Shown piece by piece: positions 25,383 through 33,886 of a stretch of 64,000 nucleotides of DNA. Made by a program: the position numbers and the translations under genes. The stretch is from positions 27,768-91,767 of the forward strand of contig JAJDEU010000058.1 of assembly GCA_029259635.1 (NCBI GenBank). The letters are read 5' to 3'. This stretch comes from Planctomycetota bacterium (GTDB lineage: Bacteria > Planctomycetota > UBA1135 > GCA-002686595). Positions within the stretch are counted from its first letter, which is position 1, and the number at the start of each line of letters is the position of its first letter. The notes under the pieces are model-generated. The model had not been told where the DNA came from, did not search any database, and saw nothing but the letters and a program-made list of their open reading frames with translations.

Positions 25383-25430
25383 GTGGTGGGCCCTCGGTGA
25401 TTCGAACACCGGACAAATCGATTATGAGTC
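25383..25430 (-). repeat. Direct repeat, attL-like copy within tRNA-Ile2
   Basis: The 3' part of the intact tRNA gene that is repeated at 23516-23563. The match stops in the anticodon stem, apart from a separate CTGAGCTAA block of the D stem that also survives in the partial copy. Confidence 0.65.
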
Positions 25431-25460
25431 GACTGCTCTAACCAACTGAGCTAAGGGCCC
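25384..25460 (-). tRNA. tRNA with CAT anticodon, probably tRNA-Ile2 (lysidine-modified)
   Basis: The minus strand folds as a full cloverleaf: acceptor GGGCCCT/AGGGCCC, D stem GCTC/GAGC, anticodon loop CTCATAA, T stem CGGTG/CACCG with TTCGAAT loop, and an encoded CCA (74 nt plus CCA). CAT could mean Met or Ile2. The GGGCCCTTAGCTCAG start and CGACTCATAATCG stem resemble tRNA-Ile2 genes, whose C34 becomes lysidine through TilS, more than elongator or initiator Met. Confidence 0.9.
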
Positions 25461-25472
25461 CTCGGGGCGGAC

Positions 25473-25502
25473 ATCCTGACGAGCGGGTGAGGGGACCGTC
25501 AA
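25473..25502 (-). promoter_or_regulatory. Possible sigma-70 promoter of the tRNA
   Basis: On the minus strand TTGACG is followed after 18 bp by CAGGAT, with 12 nt from there to the 5' end of the mature tRNA. The -35 box matches at five of six positions, but the -10 box is weak. The placement is right for a tRNA gene and would also serve the small operon downstream. Confidence 0.35.
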
Positions 25503-25692
25503 GCGATGTCCGGACGGTGAACGAGAGAGTCGCCAGCTCCCCGATGGACGGCCGACCGGAAGTCCGCCGCTCGGCAGCCTTGAATTCGGCCGGTGGCAAG
25601 CCCCTCTTAGAGGGCGACTTAGGAGCGAAGTGGACGAGGGCTCCCAAGGCTTTCCGGCCTGGGTCGTTCTCTTGCCGTAGCCGCGAGCAGCG

Positions 25693-26280
25693 ATGCCTTT
25701 GAATCCTCGAAGGACCTCGGCGGCCCGAAACCAAGATCATCCAGTGAGCGTGACGGAAACCGATTGGATCCGAGAGGTCCTGAACCAATACGAGCGCCCG
25801 CTCGTTCGTTACGCCAGTCGCCTGCTCGGCGACCTCGATCGCGCTCGCGATGTCGTGCAAGAAGCGTTCATGCGCTTGTGCACGGAGCCGCGCGACAAAG
25901 TCGAGCCTCATTTGGATCGTTGGTTGTTCACCGTCGTTCGCAATCGTGCGCTCGACCTAGGCAAGAAGGAAGGCCGCATGACACCGATGACCGACTCGCA
26001 TCGCGAGCAGCCCAGCAGCCGGCAAGACCCGGCGCGAACCGTAGAAGCGGAAGACACGGCGGCGCGGATTATTCGTGAGCTCGAAGGGCTTCCGACGAAT
26101 CAACGCGAAGTCTTGAGACTCAAGTTTCAGAACGGCTTCAACTATCGCGAGATCGCGGAAGTCACGGAGTTGTCGGTGGGCAACATCGGGTTCTTAATTC
26201 ACGTGGGGCTCAAAACCCTGCGTGAGCGAATGGGATCGATGCAGGGCGGAACGATGCGGACGAACGAGGTGCAATCATGA
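25693..26280 (+). CDS. RNA polymerase sigma-70-family (ECF-type) sigma factor
   Basis: A 195-residue two-domain sigma factor. Region 2 (YERPLVRYASRLLGDLDRAR and DVVQEAFMRL) binds core and the -10 element; region 4 (LPTNQREVLRLKFQNGFN, then YREIAEVTELSVGNIGFLIH) binds -35. Region 3 is absent. The start is uncertain: ATG 25693 is given, but GTG at 25744 (MSVTETDWIREVL) removes 17 residues that do not look like sigma sequence. It overlaps the downstream VWA gene by 4 bp (ATGA); that protein's N-terminus resembles an anti-sigma domain, a logical partner. Confidence 0.92.
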   Translation: MPLNPRRTSAARNQDHPVSVTETDWIREVLNQYERPLVRYASRLLGDLDRARDVVQEAFMRLCTEPRDKVEPHLDRWLFTVVRNRALDLGKKEGRMTPMTDSHREQPSSRQDPARTVEAEDTAARIIRELEGLPTNQREVLRLKFQNGFNYREIAEVTELSVGNIGFLIHVGLKTLRERMGSMQGGTMRTNEVQS

Positions 26281-28415
26281 GCACGAATGAAGACAAGTAT
26301 GCGAGCGGCGAGAATGTGGACCTGACGGCTTATGCGCTCGGTGAGCTCGGCGAAGCGGAGATGGAGAATCTCGCGAAGAAGCTGGAGGGTTCGCCGGAGA
26401 TGCGAGCGGAGTTGGAAGAGACGCGCGCGATGGCCGCGGCGCTCGGTGAAGCGCTGGACTCGGAACCGAAACTCGAGTTGTCGGAGGTGCAGCGCGCTGC
26501 GATTCTGGGCGATCGATCAGGTAGAGACAGTGCTGTTCCGAGAAAAGCGCCAAAGTCCCCGATGCGCAGAGTCGCTCTAGTTGCAGCCTACGCGGCATCA
26601 ATTGCACTGGTGTTCACCGTGGGAGCTCACCTCATGAGCGAGGTCGAGGACAACGAACTGCGTTACAAGTTCTCATACGTCAAGGAAGGCGGAGCGTCGT
26701 CGGGAGATCCGGTGGCTGCTATCGGCTACCTAGGCGACGAGACACGCAAACAGCTCCCTCTCCTGGGGTACGAAGGTGACGCTGGAGCGTCCCCAGGCGT
26801 AGATGATCAAGCCTCTGCAAATTGGAGCGCATGGCATAGTTTTGACGGGGCGGATGGGTTCGGCCGGCCACTCAGCGACAAGGAACGGGAAAGTTTTTGG
26901 GGTAATCCCGATTCCACCTCGGCCAACACCGAGTCCTACGCCTACATCCGAGAGAACAAGTTCCGCAGCGTCGCCAACGAGCCGCTCTCCACCTTCTCGA
27001 TCGATGTCGACACGGCCTCCTACGCGAACGTTCGTCGATTCTTGACGAACGGTCAGCTCCCGCCCGCCGACGCGGTCCGGATCGAAGAGCTCGTCAACTA
27101 CTTCAACTACGACTACCCGACACCGACCGGCAGCGATCCGTTCTCGGTCAACGTCGAAGTCACGAGCGCACCGTGGCGTCCCCAGCATCGCCTGGTTCGC
27201 ATCGGTCTGCGCGGAAAGGACATCGCCTTCGAAGGACGCCGTCCGACGAACCTCGTCTTCCTGCTCGACGTGTCGGGTTCGATGAACTCTGCGGACAAGC
27301 TGCCGCTGGTGAAGAAGAGCCTGCGACTGCTCGTCGATCAACTCGAGTCCAGCGACCACGTCGCGATCGCGGTCTATGCCGGCGCTGCCGGAGTGATCCT
27401 GCCCCCCACTTCGGGCAATGCGAAAGGCGTCATCCTGGAAGCGATGGAGCGACTGAGTGCCGGCGGCTCGACCAACGGCGGCGAAGGCATTCAGCTCGCT
27501 TACGAGATGGCTCGTCGGAATCTCGAGCCGGAAGGCGTCAACCGCGTGATCCTCTGCACCGACGGAGACTTCAACGTCGGGACGAGTAGCGAAGGCGAGC
27601 TCGTTCGTATGGTTCAGGAACAAGCGCGCGACGGGATCGAGCTCTCGGTTCTCGGCTTCGGCACCGGCAACCTGAAGGACTCGACGATGGAACAGATGGC
27701 CGATCACGGGAACGGCAACTACTCCTACATCGATACAGTGCGCGAAGCGCGCAAGGTGCTCGTCGAGGAGATGGGCGGGACTCTGGTGACGATCGCGAAG
27801 GACGTGAAGATTCAGGTGGAGTTCAATCCGCTCGAGGTCGCGGCCTATCGATTGATCGGTTACGAGAATCGCCTGCTCGCGAACGAGGACTTCAACGACG
27901 ATCGCGTCGACGCGGGCGAGATCGGGTCGGGGCACACGGTCACGGCGCTGTATGAGATTGTTCCCCCCGGAATGCAGTCCGATGAGCGCGATGTCGATCC
28001 GCTGAAGTACAAGCGGACGGAAGACCCTTCGGTCGCCGCGGGTCAGGGCGAGATGATGACCGTCAAGTTGCGTTACAAGGAGCCGAAGGGATCGAAGAGT
28101 CGCTTGATCGAACGGGTCGTGCGCGACAGTGGGATCTCGTTGGAAGAAGCGAGCGCCGATACGCGCTTCGCGGCTTCGGTCGCCGAGTTCGGCATGTTGC
28201 TGCGCGGTTCCGAGAATGTCAGCTCGTCGAAACTCGAACAGGTCCTACGCCGAGCGGTCGGTGGATTGGGTCCGGATCCGGGCGGCTACCGAACGGAATT
28301 CGTTGGACTAATAACGCGGGCGATCGCGCTGGGCGTGACGGGTGACGCTAACCTCAGGGCACTGGGGTACGGCGAAGATCTCGAAAGCATCGGGTACCTC
28401 GGAGAAGACGAGTGA
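26277..28415 (+). CDS. Anti-sigma-like N-terminus fused to a membrane-anchored VWA/DUF3520 protein
   Basis: A 712-residue single-pass membrane protein. Residues 1-75 (VDLTAYALGELGEAEMENLAKKL) resemble the cytosolic helical part of anti-sigma factors. A TM segment spans about 98-118. The extracytoplasmic part holds a YfbK-type vWF region (PLSTFSIDVDTASYANVRRF), a VWA domain with MIDAS DVSGS near residue 331, and a DUF3520-type C-terminus (VEFNPLEVAAYRLIGYENR). The motif IGYLG(D/E)(D/E) appears near residue 148 and again at the C-terminus. Coupled translation with the sigma gene suggests it senses an envelope ligand and releases the sigma factor; inference. Confidence 0.88.
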   Translation: MSTNEDKYASGENVDLTAYALGELGEAEMENLAKKLEGSPEMRAELEETRAMAAALGEALDSEPKLELSEVQRAAILGDRSGRDSAVPRKAPKSPMRRVALVAAYAASIALVFTVGAHLMSEVEDNELRYKFSYVKEGGASSGDPVAAIGYLGDETRKQLPLLGYEGDAGASPGVDDQASANWSAWHSFDGADGFGRPLSDKERESFWGNPDSTSANTESYAYIRENKFRSVANEPLSTFSIDVDTASYANVRRFLTNGQLPPADAVRIEELVNYFNYDYPTPTGSDPFSVNVEVTSAPWRPQHRLVRIGLRGKDIAFEGRRPTNLVFLLDVSGSMNSADKLPLVKKSLRLLVDQLESSDHVAIAVYAGAAGVILPPTSGNAKGVILEAMERLSAGGSTNGGEGIQLAYEMARRNLEPEGVNRVILCTDGDFNVGTSSEGELVRMVQEQARDGIELSVLGFGTGNLKDSTMEQMADHGNGNYSYIDTVREARKVLVEEMGGTLVTIAKDVKIQVEFNPLEVAAYRLIGYENRLLANEDFNDDRVDAGEIGSGHTVTALYEIVPPGMQSDERDVDPLKYKRTEDPSVAAGQGEMMTVKLRYKEPKGSKSRLIERVVRDSGISLEEASADTRFAASVAEFGMLLRGSENVSSSKLEQVLRRAVGGLGPDPGGYRTEFVGLITRAIALGVTGDANLRALGYGEDLESIGYLGEDE

Positions 28416-28528
28416 CAGAGATCTTCCCCACCTCCTGAATCCCCCCTCGACCGGAGAGTCGTCCATGGCAGAATGCTCGCCATGCGGCTCTCCTTTCCGT
28501 TCGTCTCGGCGCTCTCCCATCGGCACCG

Positions 28529-29566
28529 ATGACGCCCAAGCTCTCGAAACGCACGCGCCGCCGAGCCCCGGCCTGGACACGACTCAGCCTCGATGATCTG
28601 CTCGATGTCCGCCTCTGCGATCTCGAACTCACCATCGAAGGCACCGCGCTCGAGGATCGGATCGAAGAGCTCTACGCGAGCCTCAAAGCGCGCGGCCTGC
28701 GGTTCCGGCCGCACGTCTGGCTCTCCACCGACTGGTTCTCGCCCGACGGCAACACCGGCTTCGCCGTGCCCTTCTATCTCGCGCACCCCCGCCTCGCACG
28801 ACTCGAACGCCGCGAGATGCTCGAGGTCGAAGGCGGCACGCGCGACTGGTGCATGAAGCTCTTGCGCCACGAGACGGCGCACGCGCTCGACAACGCCTAT
28901 CGCCTGCGACGAAAAAAACGCTGGCGCGAGATCTTCGGCCCGGCCTCCACGCCCTACCGCGACTCCTACGTCGCCGCGCCCGACAATAAGAACTTCGTCA
29001 TCAACCTCGACTACTGGTACTCCCAGAGTCACCCGGCCGAGGACTTCGCAGAGACCTTTGCCGTTTGGTTGCGTCCGAAGACTAAGTGGAAGAGCTATTA
29101 CGCTGGCTGGCCCGCGCTGAAGAAGCTCGAGTTTGTGGACGAGCTGATGGGCGAGCTCGCGAAGACCGCTCCCGCCGTTCGCTCATCCGCAAAACCGGAA
29201 GCAATCCATCGCCAAAAACAAACCCTGCGCGAGTACTACGACGAGAAGAAGGAGCGCTATCGCGAGGACGCACCGCACCCCTTCGACGACCAGTTGCGCA
29301 GCGTCTTTCGCCGCCAACCCCGCGGCGAGTCCGCAGCGACTTTTCTGCGCCGGCACCGCGTTCGTTTGCGTCGCCGCGTCTCGAACGTTACGACACAACA
29401 TCCCTACGTGATCGATCAAGTCCTCAACGAGATGATTCACCGCACTCAGCTCCTGGGCTTGAAGCGCAAGAAGCCCGACGGCGAGACCTTCCTAGACGTC
29501 TGCATTCTGCTCACGGCAACGACCATTCACTTCGTTCACGGGGGCCACCCCGAATACCGGCGATGA
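28529..29566 (+). CDS. Putative zinc-dependent metallopeptidase
   Basis: A 345-residue protein without signal peptide. The zinc motif HETAH (His114, Glu115, His118) lies in LLRHETAHALDNAYRL, and the downstream HPAEDFAETFAVWL supplies a likely third ligand, as in gluzincin-like or putative zinc-binding metallopeptidase families. The N-terminus is basic (MTPKLSKRTRRRAP); the C-terminal third is helical and charged. It overlaps the ATP-grasp gene by 4 bp (ATGA), so the two are produced together; a joint role in processing and ligating peptides or D-amino acids is possible but unproven. Confidence 0.82.
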   Translation: MTPKLSKRTRRRAPAWTRLSLDDLLDVRLCDLELTIEGTALEDRIEELYASLKARGLRFRPHVWLSTDWFSPDGNTGFAVPFYLAHPRLARLERREMLEVEGGTRDWCMKLLRHETAHALDNAYRLRRKKRWREIFGPASTPYRDSYVAAPDNKNFVINLDYWYSQSHPAEDFAETFAVWLRPKTKWKSYYAGWPALKKLEFVDELMGELAKTAPAVRSSAKPEAIHRQKQTLREYYDEKKERYREDAPHPFDDQLRSVFRRQPRGESAATFLRRHRVRLRRRVSNVTTQHPYVIDQVLNEMIHRTQLLGLKRKKPDGETFLDVCILLTATTIHFVHGGHPEYRR

Positions 29567-30588
29567 AGAAACTGCGCGTCCTGGCACTCGCTCATAAAGA
29601 GTTCGTTCCGCCCGAATCTCCCGGTACCGTCGAGGAGACGCGCGACAAGCCCTGGCGCATGGAGCGCGATGTGCTCGAGACTCTGCGAGAGCTCGGCCAC
29701 GAAGTTTTGGTGCTGCCCATCTCCGACGAGATCGCGCCGATTCGTGCGGCCATCGAAGAGTTCGAGCCCGACATCGCCTTCAACTTCACGATCATGTTTC
29801 ACGACGTCGGCGCCTACGACGCACACGTTGTCAGCTACCTCGAGCTTCTGCGGACGCCCTACACCGGCTGCAATCCGCGCGGACTCCTTCTGGCCGGCGA
29901 CAAGGCTCTCTCGAAAAAGATCATGGGTTGGCACCGCATCAACGTGCCGAAGTTCGCGGTCTTCAAACAGGGCAAGGCCGTGCGCATGCCCGCGCGACTC
30001 AAGTTTCCGCTGTTCATCAAGTCGGTCGTCGAACATGCCTCACTCGGAATCAGCCAAGCCTCGGTCGTGCACGACGAAGCGAGCTTGATCAAACGCGTCG
30101 CCTTTATTCACGACAAGATCGGAACGCACGCGATCGCCGAACAGTACATCCAAGGGCGCGAATTAACCGTCGGCGTCATCGGGAACGAGCGCTTGCAGAC
30201 CTTGCCCGTGTGGGAGATGACTTTCGAAAACTTGCCCGACAGTTCCGAGGCCATCGCCACTTCGCGCGTGAAGTGGAATTTGGCTTATCAAGACAAGGTC
30301 GGCTGTCGCACGCATCCCGCGGAGGGTCTATCCGAAACCAGCGAACGAGCCATTCAACGCATGGCCAAGCGCATCTATCGCGCTCTCGACATGTCCGGGT
30401 TCGCGCGAATCGACCTGCGCATGGACGCCGAAGAGAACGTGTACGTCCTCGAGGCCAATCCGAATCCCGATCTCTCCATCGGCGAGGACTTCGCGGAGTC
30501 TGCGCTCAAGGCCGGGCTCGAGTATCCGGCGCTCATCCAGCGCATTCTGAATCTCGGCGTCGCCTATGAAGTGCCCTGGAAAGGCTAA
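29563..30588 (+). CDS. D-alanine-D-alanine ligase-like ATP-grasp protein
   Basis: A 341-residue cytosolic ATP-grasp ligase. N-terminal KKLRVLALAHKEFVPP, then DIAFNFTIMFHDVGAYD, PYTGCNPRGLLLAGDKALSK, the ATP-binding FPLFIKSVVEHASLGIS, ELTVGVIGNE and the metal-binding RIDLRMDAEENVYVLEANPNPD follow D-Ala-D-Ala ligase order. Start 29563 overlaps the metallopeptidase stop. It differs from housekeeping Ddl in the P-loop region and lies outside a division/cell-wall cluster, so it may ligate other amino acids or peptides. It is convergent with the threonine dehydratase gene. Confidence 0.88.
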   Translation: MKKLRVLALAHKEFVPPESPGTVEETRDKPWRMERDVLETLRELGHEVLVLPISDEIAPIRAAIEEFEPDIAFNFTIMFHDVGAYDAHVVSYLELLRTPYTGCNPRGLLLAGDKALSKKIMGWHRINVPKFAVFKQGKAVRMPARLKFPLFIKSVVEHASLGISQASVVHDEASLIKRVAFIHDKIGTHAIAEQYIQGRELTVGVIGNERLQTLPVWEMTFENLPDSSEAIATSRVKWNLAYQDKVGCRTHPAEGLSETSERAIQRMAKRIYRALDMSGFARIDLRMDAEENVYVLEANPNPDLSIGEDFAESALKAGLEYPALIQRILNLGVAYEVPWKG

Positions 30589-30597
30589 ACTCGCCTG

Positions 30598-31551
30598 TTA
30601 TTCGAAGATTCGACGGAGAACGGCCGGATCCAAATTACCGCCGCTCAAGATGATAACGACGCAGTCACCGGGCAGGTCGTGCTCGAGAAGCGCCGCGACT
30701 CCAAGCGCCGCGGCTCCCTCGATGAGGAGTTTTTCGCGGAGCAAGATCTCGCGCATCGCGCTCTCGATCGACACTTCGGAGACGCAGACCACATCGTCGA
30801 CAAGTGTCTTCGCCAGCTCGAAGTTCTCAGCTCCCACTCCGCCCTCGACACCGTCAGCGAGCGTCTGCGCCGGTTCGAGTGTCGTGAACGCGCGTCCATC
30901 TCGCCGCGACATCCACAGCGCCGGCGAGCGCTTCGGATTCACACCGATCACGCGCGCAGTTGGCGCAAAGTCACGCGCCACCAACCCGACTCCGCAGATC
31001 AATCCACCGCCGCCCGCAGGCACGACGACCGTGTCGGCCGCGGGTAAGTCCTCGAAAATCTCCAGCGCCGTGGTCCCACCGTTCCCCGCAATGATCGCCG
31101 GATCTTCGAACGCGGAGACGTACGTCCCACCCAGTTCTTCGGCGTTGTCGAACATCCAAGCGAGCGCTTCGTCGTAGCCCTCACCCGGCGCTTCGACCAC
31201 TTCGGCTCCAGACCCAAGAATCTTGGCCACCTTGTTCTTCGCGGCATCACGCGGAACGACGACTTTACAGCTCACGCCCGCCTGCGCTGCCGCAAAGGCC
31301 AAACCCTGACCGTGGTTACCCGTCGAACAGGTGAGCACACCCGCTGCTCGCGATTCGTCATCGAGCTCGGCGATCGCGGCCAGCGCTCCGCGGACCTTGA
31401 AGGAGCCGGTCAGCTGCAGGTTCTCGCACTTCAGAAAGACGCGCTTCCCCGTTTCCTGCGAGAGCCACGCGCTCTCCACCATCGGTGTTCGGCGGACAAA
31501 AGCCTCCACGGCCGGCCGAACGCGCCGGACCAGCTCGATGGTGAGCTTCAC
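30598..31551 (-). CDS. Threonine/serine dehydratase (PLP-dependent)
   Basis: A 317-residue fold-type II PLP enzyme that deaminates threonine to 2-oxobutyrate or serine to pyruvate. The PLP Lys52 is in LTGSFKVRGA, the phosphate-binding loop in VVPAGGGGLICG, and CSTGNHGQGLAFAA carries the substrate-binding loop. It lacks the C-terminal ACT regulatory domains of biosynthetic IlvA, so a catabolic or amino-acid racemase-like role is possible. GTG 31551 is chosen, since an upstream ATG at 31614 would overlap the ArsC-like gene by 59 bp. It follows that gene by 4 nt and is probably co-transcribed. Confidence 0.88.
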   Translation of the reverse strand: MKLTIELVRRVRPAVEAFVRRTPMVESAWLSQETGKRVFLKCENLQLTGSFKVRGALAAIAELDDESRAAGVLTCSTGNHGQGLAFAAAQAGVSCKVVVPRDAAKNKVAKILGSGAEVVEAPGEGYDEALAWMFDNAEELGGTYVSAFEDPAIIAGNGGTTALEIFEDLPAADTVVVPAGGGGLICGVGLVARDFAPTARVIGVNPKRSPALWMSRRDGRAFTTLEPAQTLADGVEGGVGAENFELAKTLVDDVVCVSEVSIESAMREILLREKLLIEGAAALGVAALLEHDLPGDCVVIILSGGNLDPAVLRRIFE

Positions 31552-31555
31552 TGCG

Positions 31556-31927
31556 CTACTCGCCGACGAGACCTTCGAAGTTCTCGAGCGGGCGACCGAC
31601 TGCGGCACGCCCACCGCTAATCAAGATCGGTCGCTCCATCAAGATCGGCTGACTCTCCATCGCTTCACAGAGTTCCGCATCCGTGGAGCTGTTCGAGAGC
31701 CCCGCTTCCGCGAAAGCACTCTCGTTCTTTCGCATCCACTCGCCGACCGGTTTACCGAGCCGCGTGCCCAAATCGCCGAGTTCGTCCCGCGTGAGCGGAT
31801 CCTCCAGATATAAGCGCTCGGTAAACGCCGCTCCCTTCTCCTCCAACCAAGCCTTCGCCGCTCGACTCTTCGAGCAACGCGGATTGTGGAGCAACATCAA
31901 TTCAGTTTCGTTCTCGGGGAGGCTCAT
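31556..31927 (-). CDS. ArsC/Spx-family reductase (arsenate reductase-like)
   Basis: A 123-residue thioredoxin-fold protein. HNPRCSKSR at residues 14-22 gives the nucleophilic Cys18, and LMERPILI contains the conserved Arg of glutaredoxin-coupled arsenate reductases. Length is normal. ATG 31927 is used, as the upstream extension is not family-like. No arsenical pump or ArsR lies nearby, so true arsenate reduction is unconfirmed; YffB-type function is an alternative. Confidence 0.88.
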   Translation of the reverse strand: MSLPENETELMLLHNPRCSKSRAAKAWLEEKGAAFTERLYLEDPLTRDELGDLGTRLGKPVGEWMRKNESAFAEAGLSNSSTDAELCEAMESQPILMERPILISGGRAAVGRPLENFEGLVGE

Positions 31928-32004
31928 GGCGCAGAGTCTAACGAGCCGCAATCAATCCCATCAACGCCCCATCGAACGAATGAATTGCGGCTAGAATTTT
32001 CGCC

Positions 32005-33099
32005 ATGCGCATTCTCGCTGCCGAACCCTACGCCGCGCCGTCGCATCGGTCCTTCCTAGAGGGCTTGGCGGCACACTCGAGGCATGACCTTCAACTGGAG
32101 ATGCTGCCCGCGCGAACCTGGAAGTGGCGTATGCGCACGGCATCTTTTCACTTCGCGGGGCTCCTGGAGAACGACGGCCCATGGGATCTGATCTTCGCGT
32201 CCGACTATCTCAATCTGGCCGAGACGATCGCGCTTCTCCCGCCGAAGCTGCGCGGGATTCCCGCCGTGGTTTACTTTCACGAGAACCAGCTCACCTACCC
32301 GCTGCAACCGGGCGAAGAGCGCGACGTCCACCACGCGCTCACTCACATTCACGCGATCGGAACGGCGCGAAAAGCGCTCTTCAATTCGAGCTACCATCGC
32401 AACGTCTTTATCCAAGCCGTGGACGAGCTCTTGGCCAAGGCTCCCGATATCGACCTCACAAGTGCCGTGCGGTTTACGAAAGAACGCTCGTCGGTTCTCC
32501 CGCTCGGAACGGACCTCGAGCGAGGCGAGCCCGCCCCACCGACCGAGGAACCCGTCATCCTGTGGCCACATCGGTGGGAGTACGACAAGAATCCCGCTGC
32601 CTTCCTCGCCGCTTTGATCGAGCTCGAAGGGCAAGGCGTTCCCTTTCGTCTGCAGCTCGCGGGCCAACGTTTTCGGAATCGACCCGCAGAGCTAGACGAG
32701 ATCGAAGCGCGCTTTCGCAGTCGCATCGAACTCGGCGGATACTTAGAGCGAACCGACTATCTAAGCGCCATCAGGAACAGCCACATTGTGATCTCAACCG
32801 CGCAACACGAGTTCTTCGGGTTGGGCACGCTCGAAGCCATTCGCTCAGGCGCTTTTCCCGTCTTGCCGCGAAGCCTCGCCTATCCCGAGTTGCTGCCGAG
32901 CGAACATCGGGGCGGCGGGATGTTCCTGTACGCCGCAGATGATTTGCCGACCGAGTGCCTTGCCCGCGCGGTAGACAGTGTTCGAAGCGGAAATCATCTA
33001 CGCGCTCGCGAAGACCTGATTCGACACACCGACCGGTTCCACTGGGAGACACTCGCGCCGCAATTCGACGCGGCCTTTGAGGAAGCCGTGGAGGAGTAG
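32005..33099 (+). CDS. tRNA-queuosine alpha-mannosyltransferase-like (DUF3524) GT4 protein
   Basis: A 364-residue GT-B glycosyltransferase. The N-terminal DUF3524 region starts MRILAAEPYAAPSHRSF and includes LPARTWKWRMRTASFHFA, SDYLNLAET, VVYFHENQLTYPL and RKALFNSSYH. The C-terminal GT4 half has WPHRWEYDKNP and a nucleotide-sugar Glu region HEFFGLGTLEAIRSGAFPVLP. Human GTDC1 relatives transfer mannose to queuosine in tRNA-Asp, the basis for this name. No queuosine synthesis gene is in the window. It is an isolated gene, convergent with the ABC operon (5-bp gap between stops). Confidence 0.85.
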   Translation: MRILAAEPYAAPSHRSFLEGLAAHSRHDLQLEMLPARTWKWRMRTASFHFAGLLENDGPWDLIFASDYLNLAETIALLPPKLRGIPAVVYFHENQLTYPLQPGEERDVHHALTHIHAIGTARKALFNSSYHRNVFIQAVDELLAKAPDIDLTSAVRFTKERSSVLPLGTDLERGEPAPPTEEPVILWPHRWEYDKNPAAFLAALIELEGQGVPFRLQLAGQRFRNRPAELDEIEARFRSRIELGGYLERTDYLSAIRNSHIVISTAQHEFFGLGTLEAIRSGAFPVLPRSLAYPELLPSEHRGGGMFLYAADDLPTECLARAVDSVRSGNHLRAREDLIRHTDRFHWETLAPQFDAAFEEAVEE

Positions 33100-33104
33100 G
33101 CCCT

Positions 33105-33884
33105 CTAGGCCGTCAATTCGAACTGTCGACGACTGATCAGAAGCGAACCGCCGACGAGTGAAATGAGCAAGACGACGGCGTGCACGGCGAACGCATCGCC
33201 GCGAGCGATGAGAGTATTCGAGGCGAAGAGGTCCAAGCCCTGCCATGCGTCGGCTCCGCTGTTCGCGATAAAGCTGCGCAAGTGAAACTGCAGGGACATG
33301 TGCTGGCTGTTCCCCGGGATCGGCGCGTTGACCAAAAGGAATTCGAAGCAAAAGGTGTAGGCCAGACCTACGATGACGGGGTGCTTGACGAGAGCGCCGA
33401 GACCCGCGAAGAGAGCCGAGTAGGTGGCTGCGCCGAGGATGACGGTTTCGGTCATGGCCCAGGCGGACTCGGCGTACGACGCACCGTCGAGATAGGCCCG
33501 CAGGACGAACATCGAGCCAAACGTGCTGATCGTGAGCAAAGCGGAGACGATCGCGAAGTTGGCGAGCCAACGGCCGATGAATACCGCGGAGCGCGGAATT
33601 GGGCGGGTGAAAAGGTAGGTGATGGTTCGGTCGCTGACCTCCTCGGAGATTACGGCGGAGCCGAACATGAGAGCGAGTAACGGCGTCACTCCCTGCGCGA
33701 TGAGCATCCAGGTCATTTGGGGCACCGGGACACCTTCTCGGTCGCCGAGGAAAAACGCGACGAGCGCGGACAAGACGATCGGTCCGAGGGCGAGCAAGGC
33801 GCTCAATAGGAACCGCACCGAACGCAGCGACATGTAGAGCTGCGAAGTGAAGATCGTTTTCGTTGCGAAGATGAAGCCTTGCAT
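33105..33884 (-). CDS. ABC-2 type permease
   Basis: A 259-residue inner-membrane protein with about six hydrophobic helices. FIFATKTIFTSQLYMSLR opens the cytosolic N-terminus, and ISEEVSDRTITYLFTRPIPRSA is the conserved cytosolic loop of ABC-2 (NosY-like) permeases. ATG 33884 is chosen over a TTG 6 nt upstream. It is the last gene of a four-gene exporter operon, 2 nt after the second ATPase, which is its likely partner. Confidence 0.86.
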   Translation of the reverse strand: MQGFIFATKTIFTSQLYMSLRSVRFLLSALLALGPIVLSALVAFFLGDREGVPVPQMTWMLIAQGVTPLLALMFGSAVISEEVSDRTITYLFTRPIPRSAVFIGRWLANFAIVSALLTISTFGSMFVLRAYLDGASYAESAWAMTETVILGAATYSALFAGLGALVKHPVIVGLAYTFCFEFLLVNAPIPGNSQHMSLQFHLRSFIANSGADAWQGLDLFASNTLIARGDAFAVHAVVLLISLVGGSLLISRRQFELTA

Positions 33885-33886
33885 GA

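Larger units (their letters stand above)
23516..25430. mobile_element. Putative remnant of a tRNA-Ile2-integrated genomic island
   Basis: A 48-bp direct repeat of the 3' half of tRNA-Ile2 bounds this segment (23516-23563 and 25383-25430). The intact tRNA is at the right end and the fragment lies downstream of its 3' end, the geometry left by tyrosine-integrase insertion into a tRNA gene. Inside are three small overlapping genes and more AT-rich non-coding DNA. No integrase, transposase or relaxase is present, so the element is either decayed or mobilised in trans. Confidence 0.55.

Noticed and set aside
24051..25400. Integron cassette array with attC sites
   Set aside because: No GTTRRRY/RYYYAAC pairs were found between the genes, and the genes overlap, which cassettes do not.
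26730..27935. 401-codon frame antisense to the VWA gene
   Set aside because: The plus-strand protein has clear MIDAS and DUF3520 motifs; the antisense frame is open from base composition.
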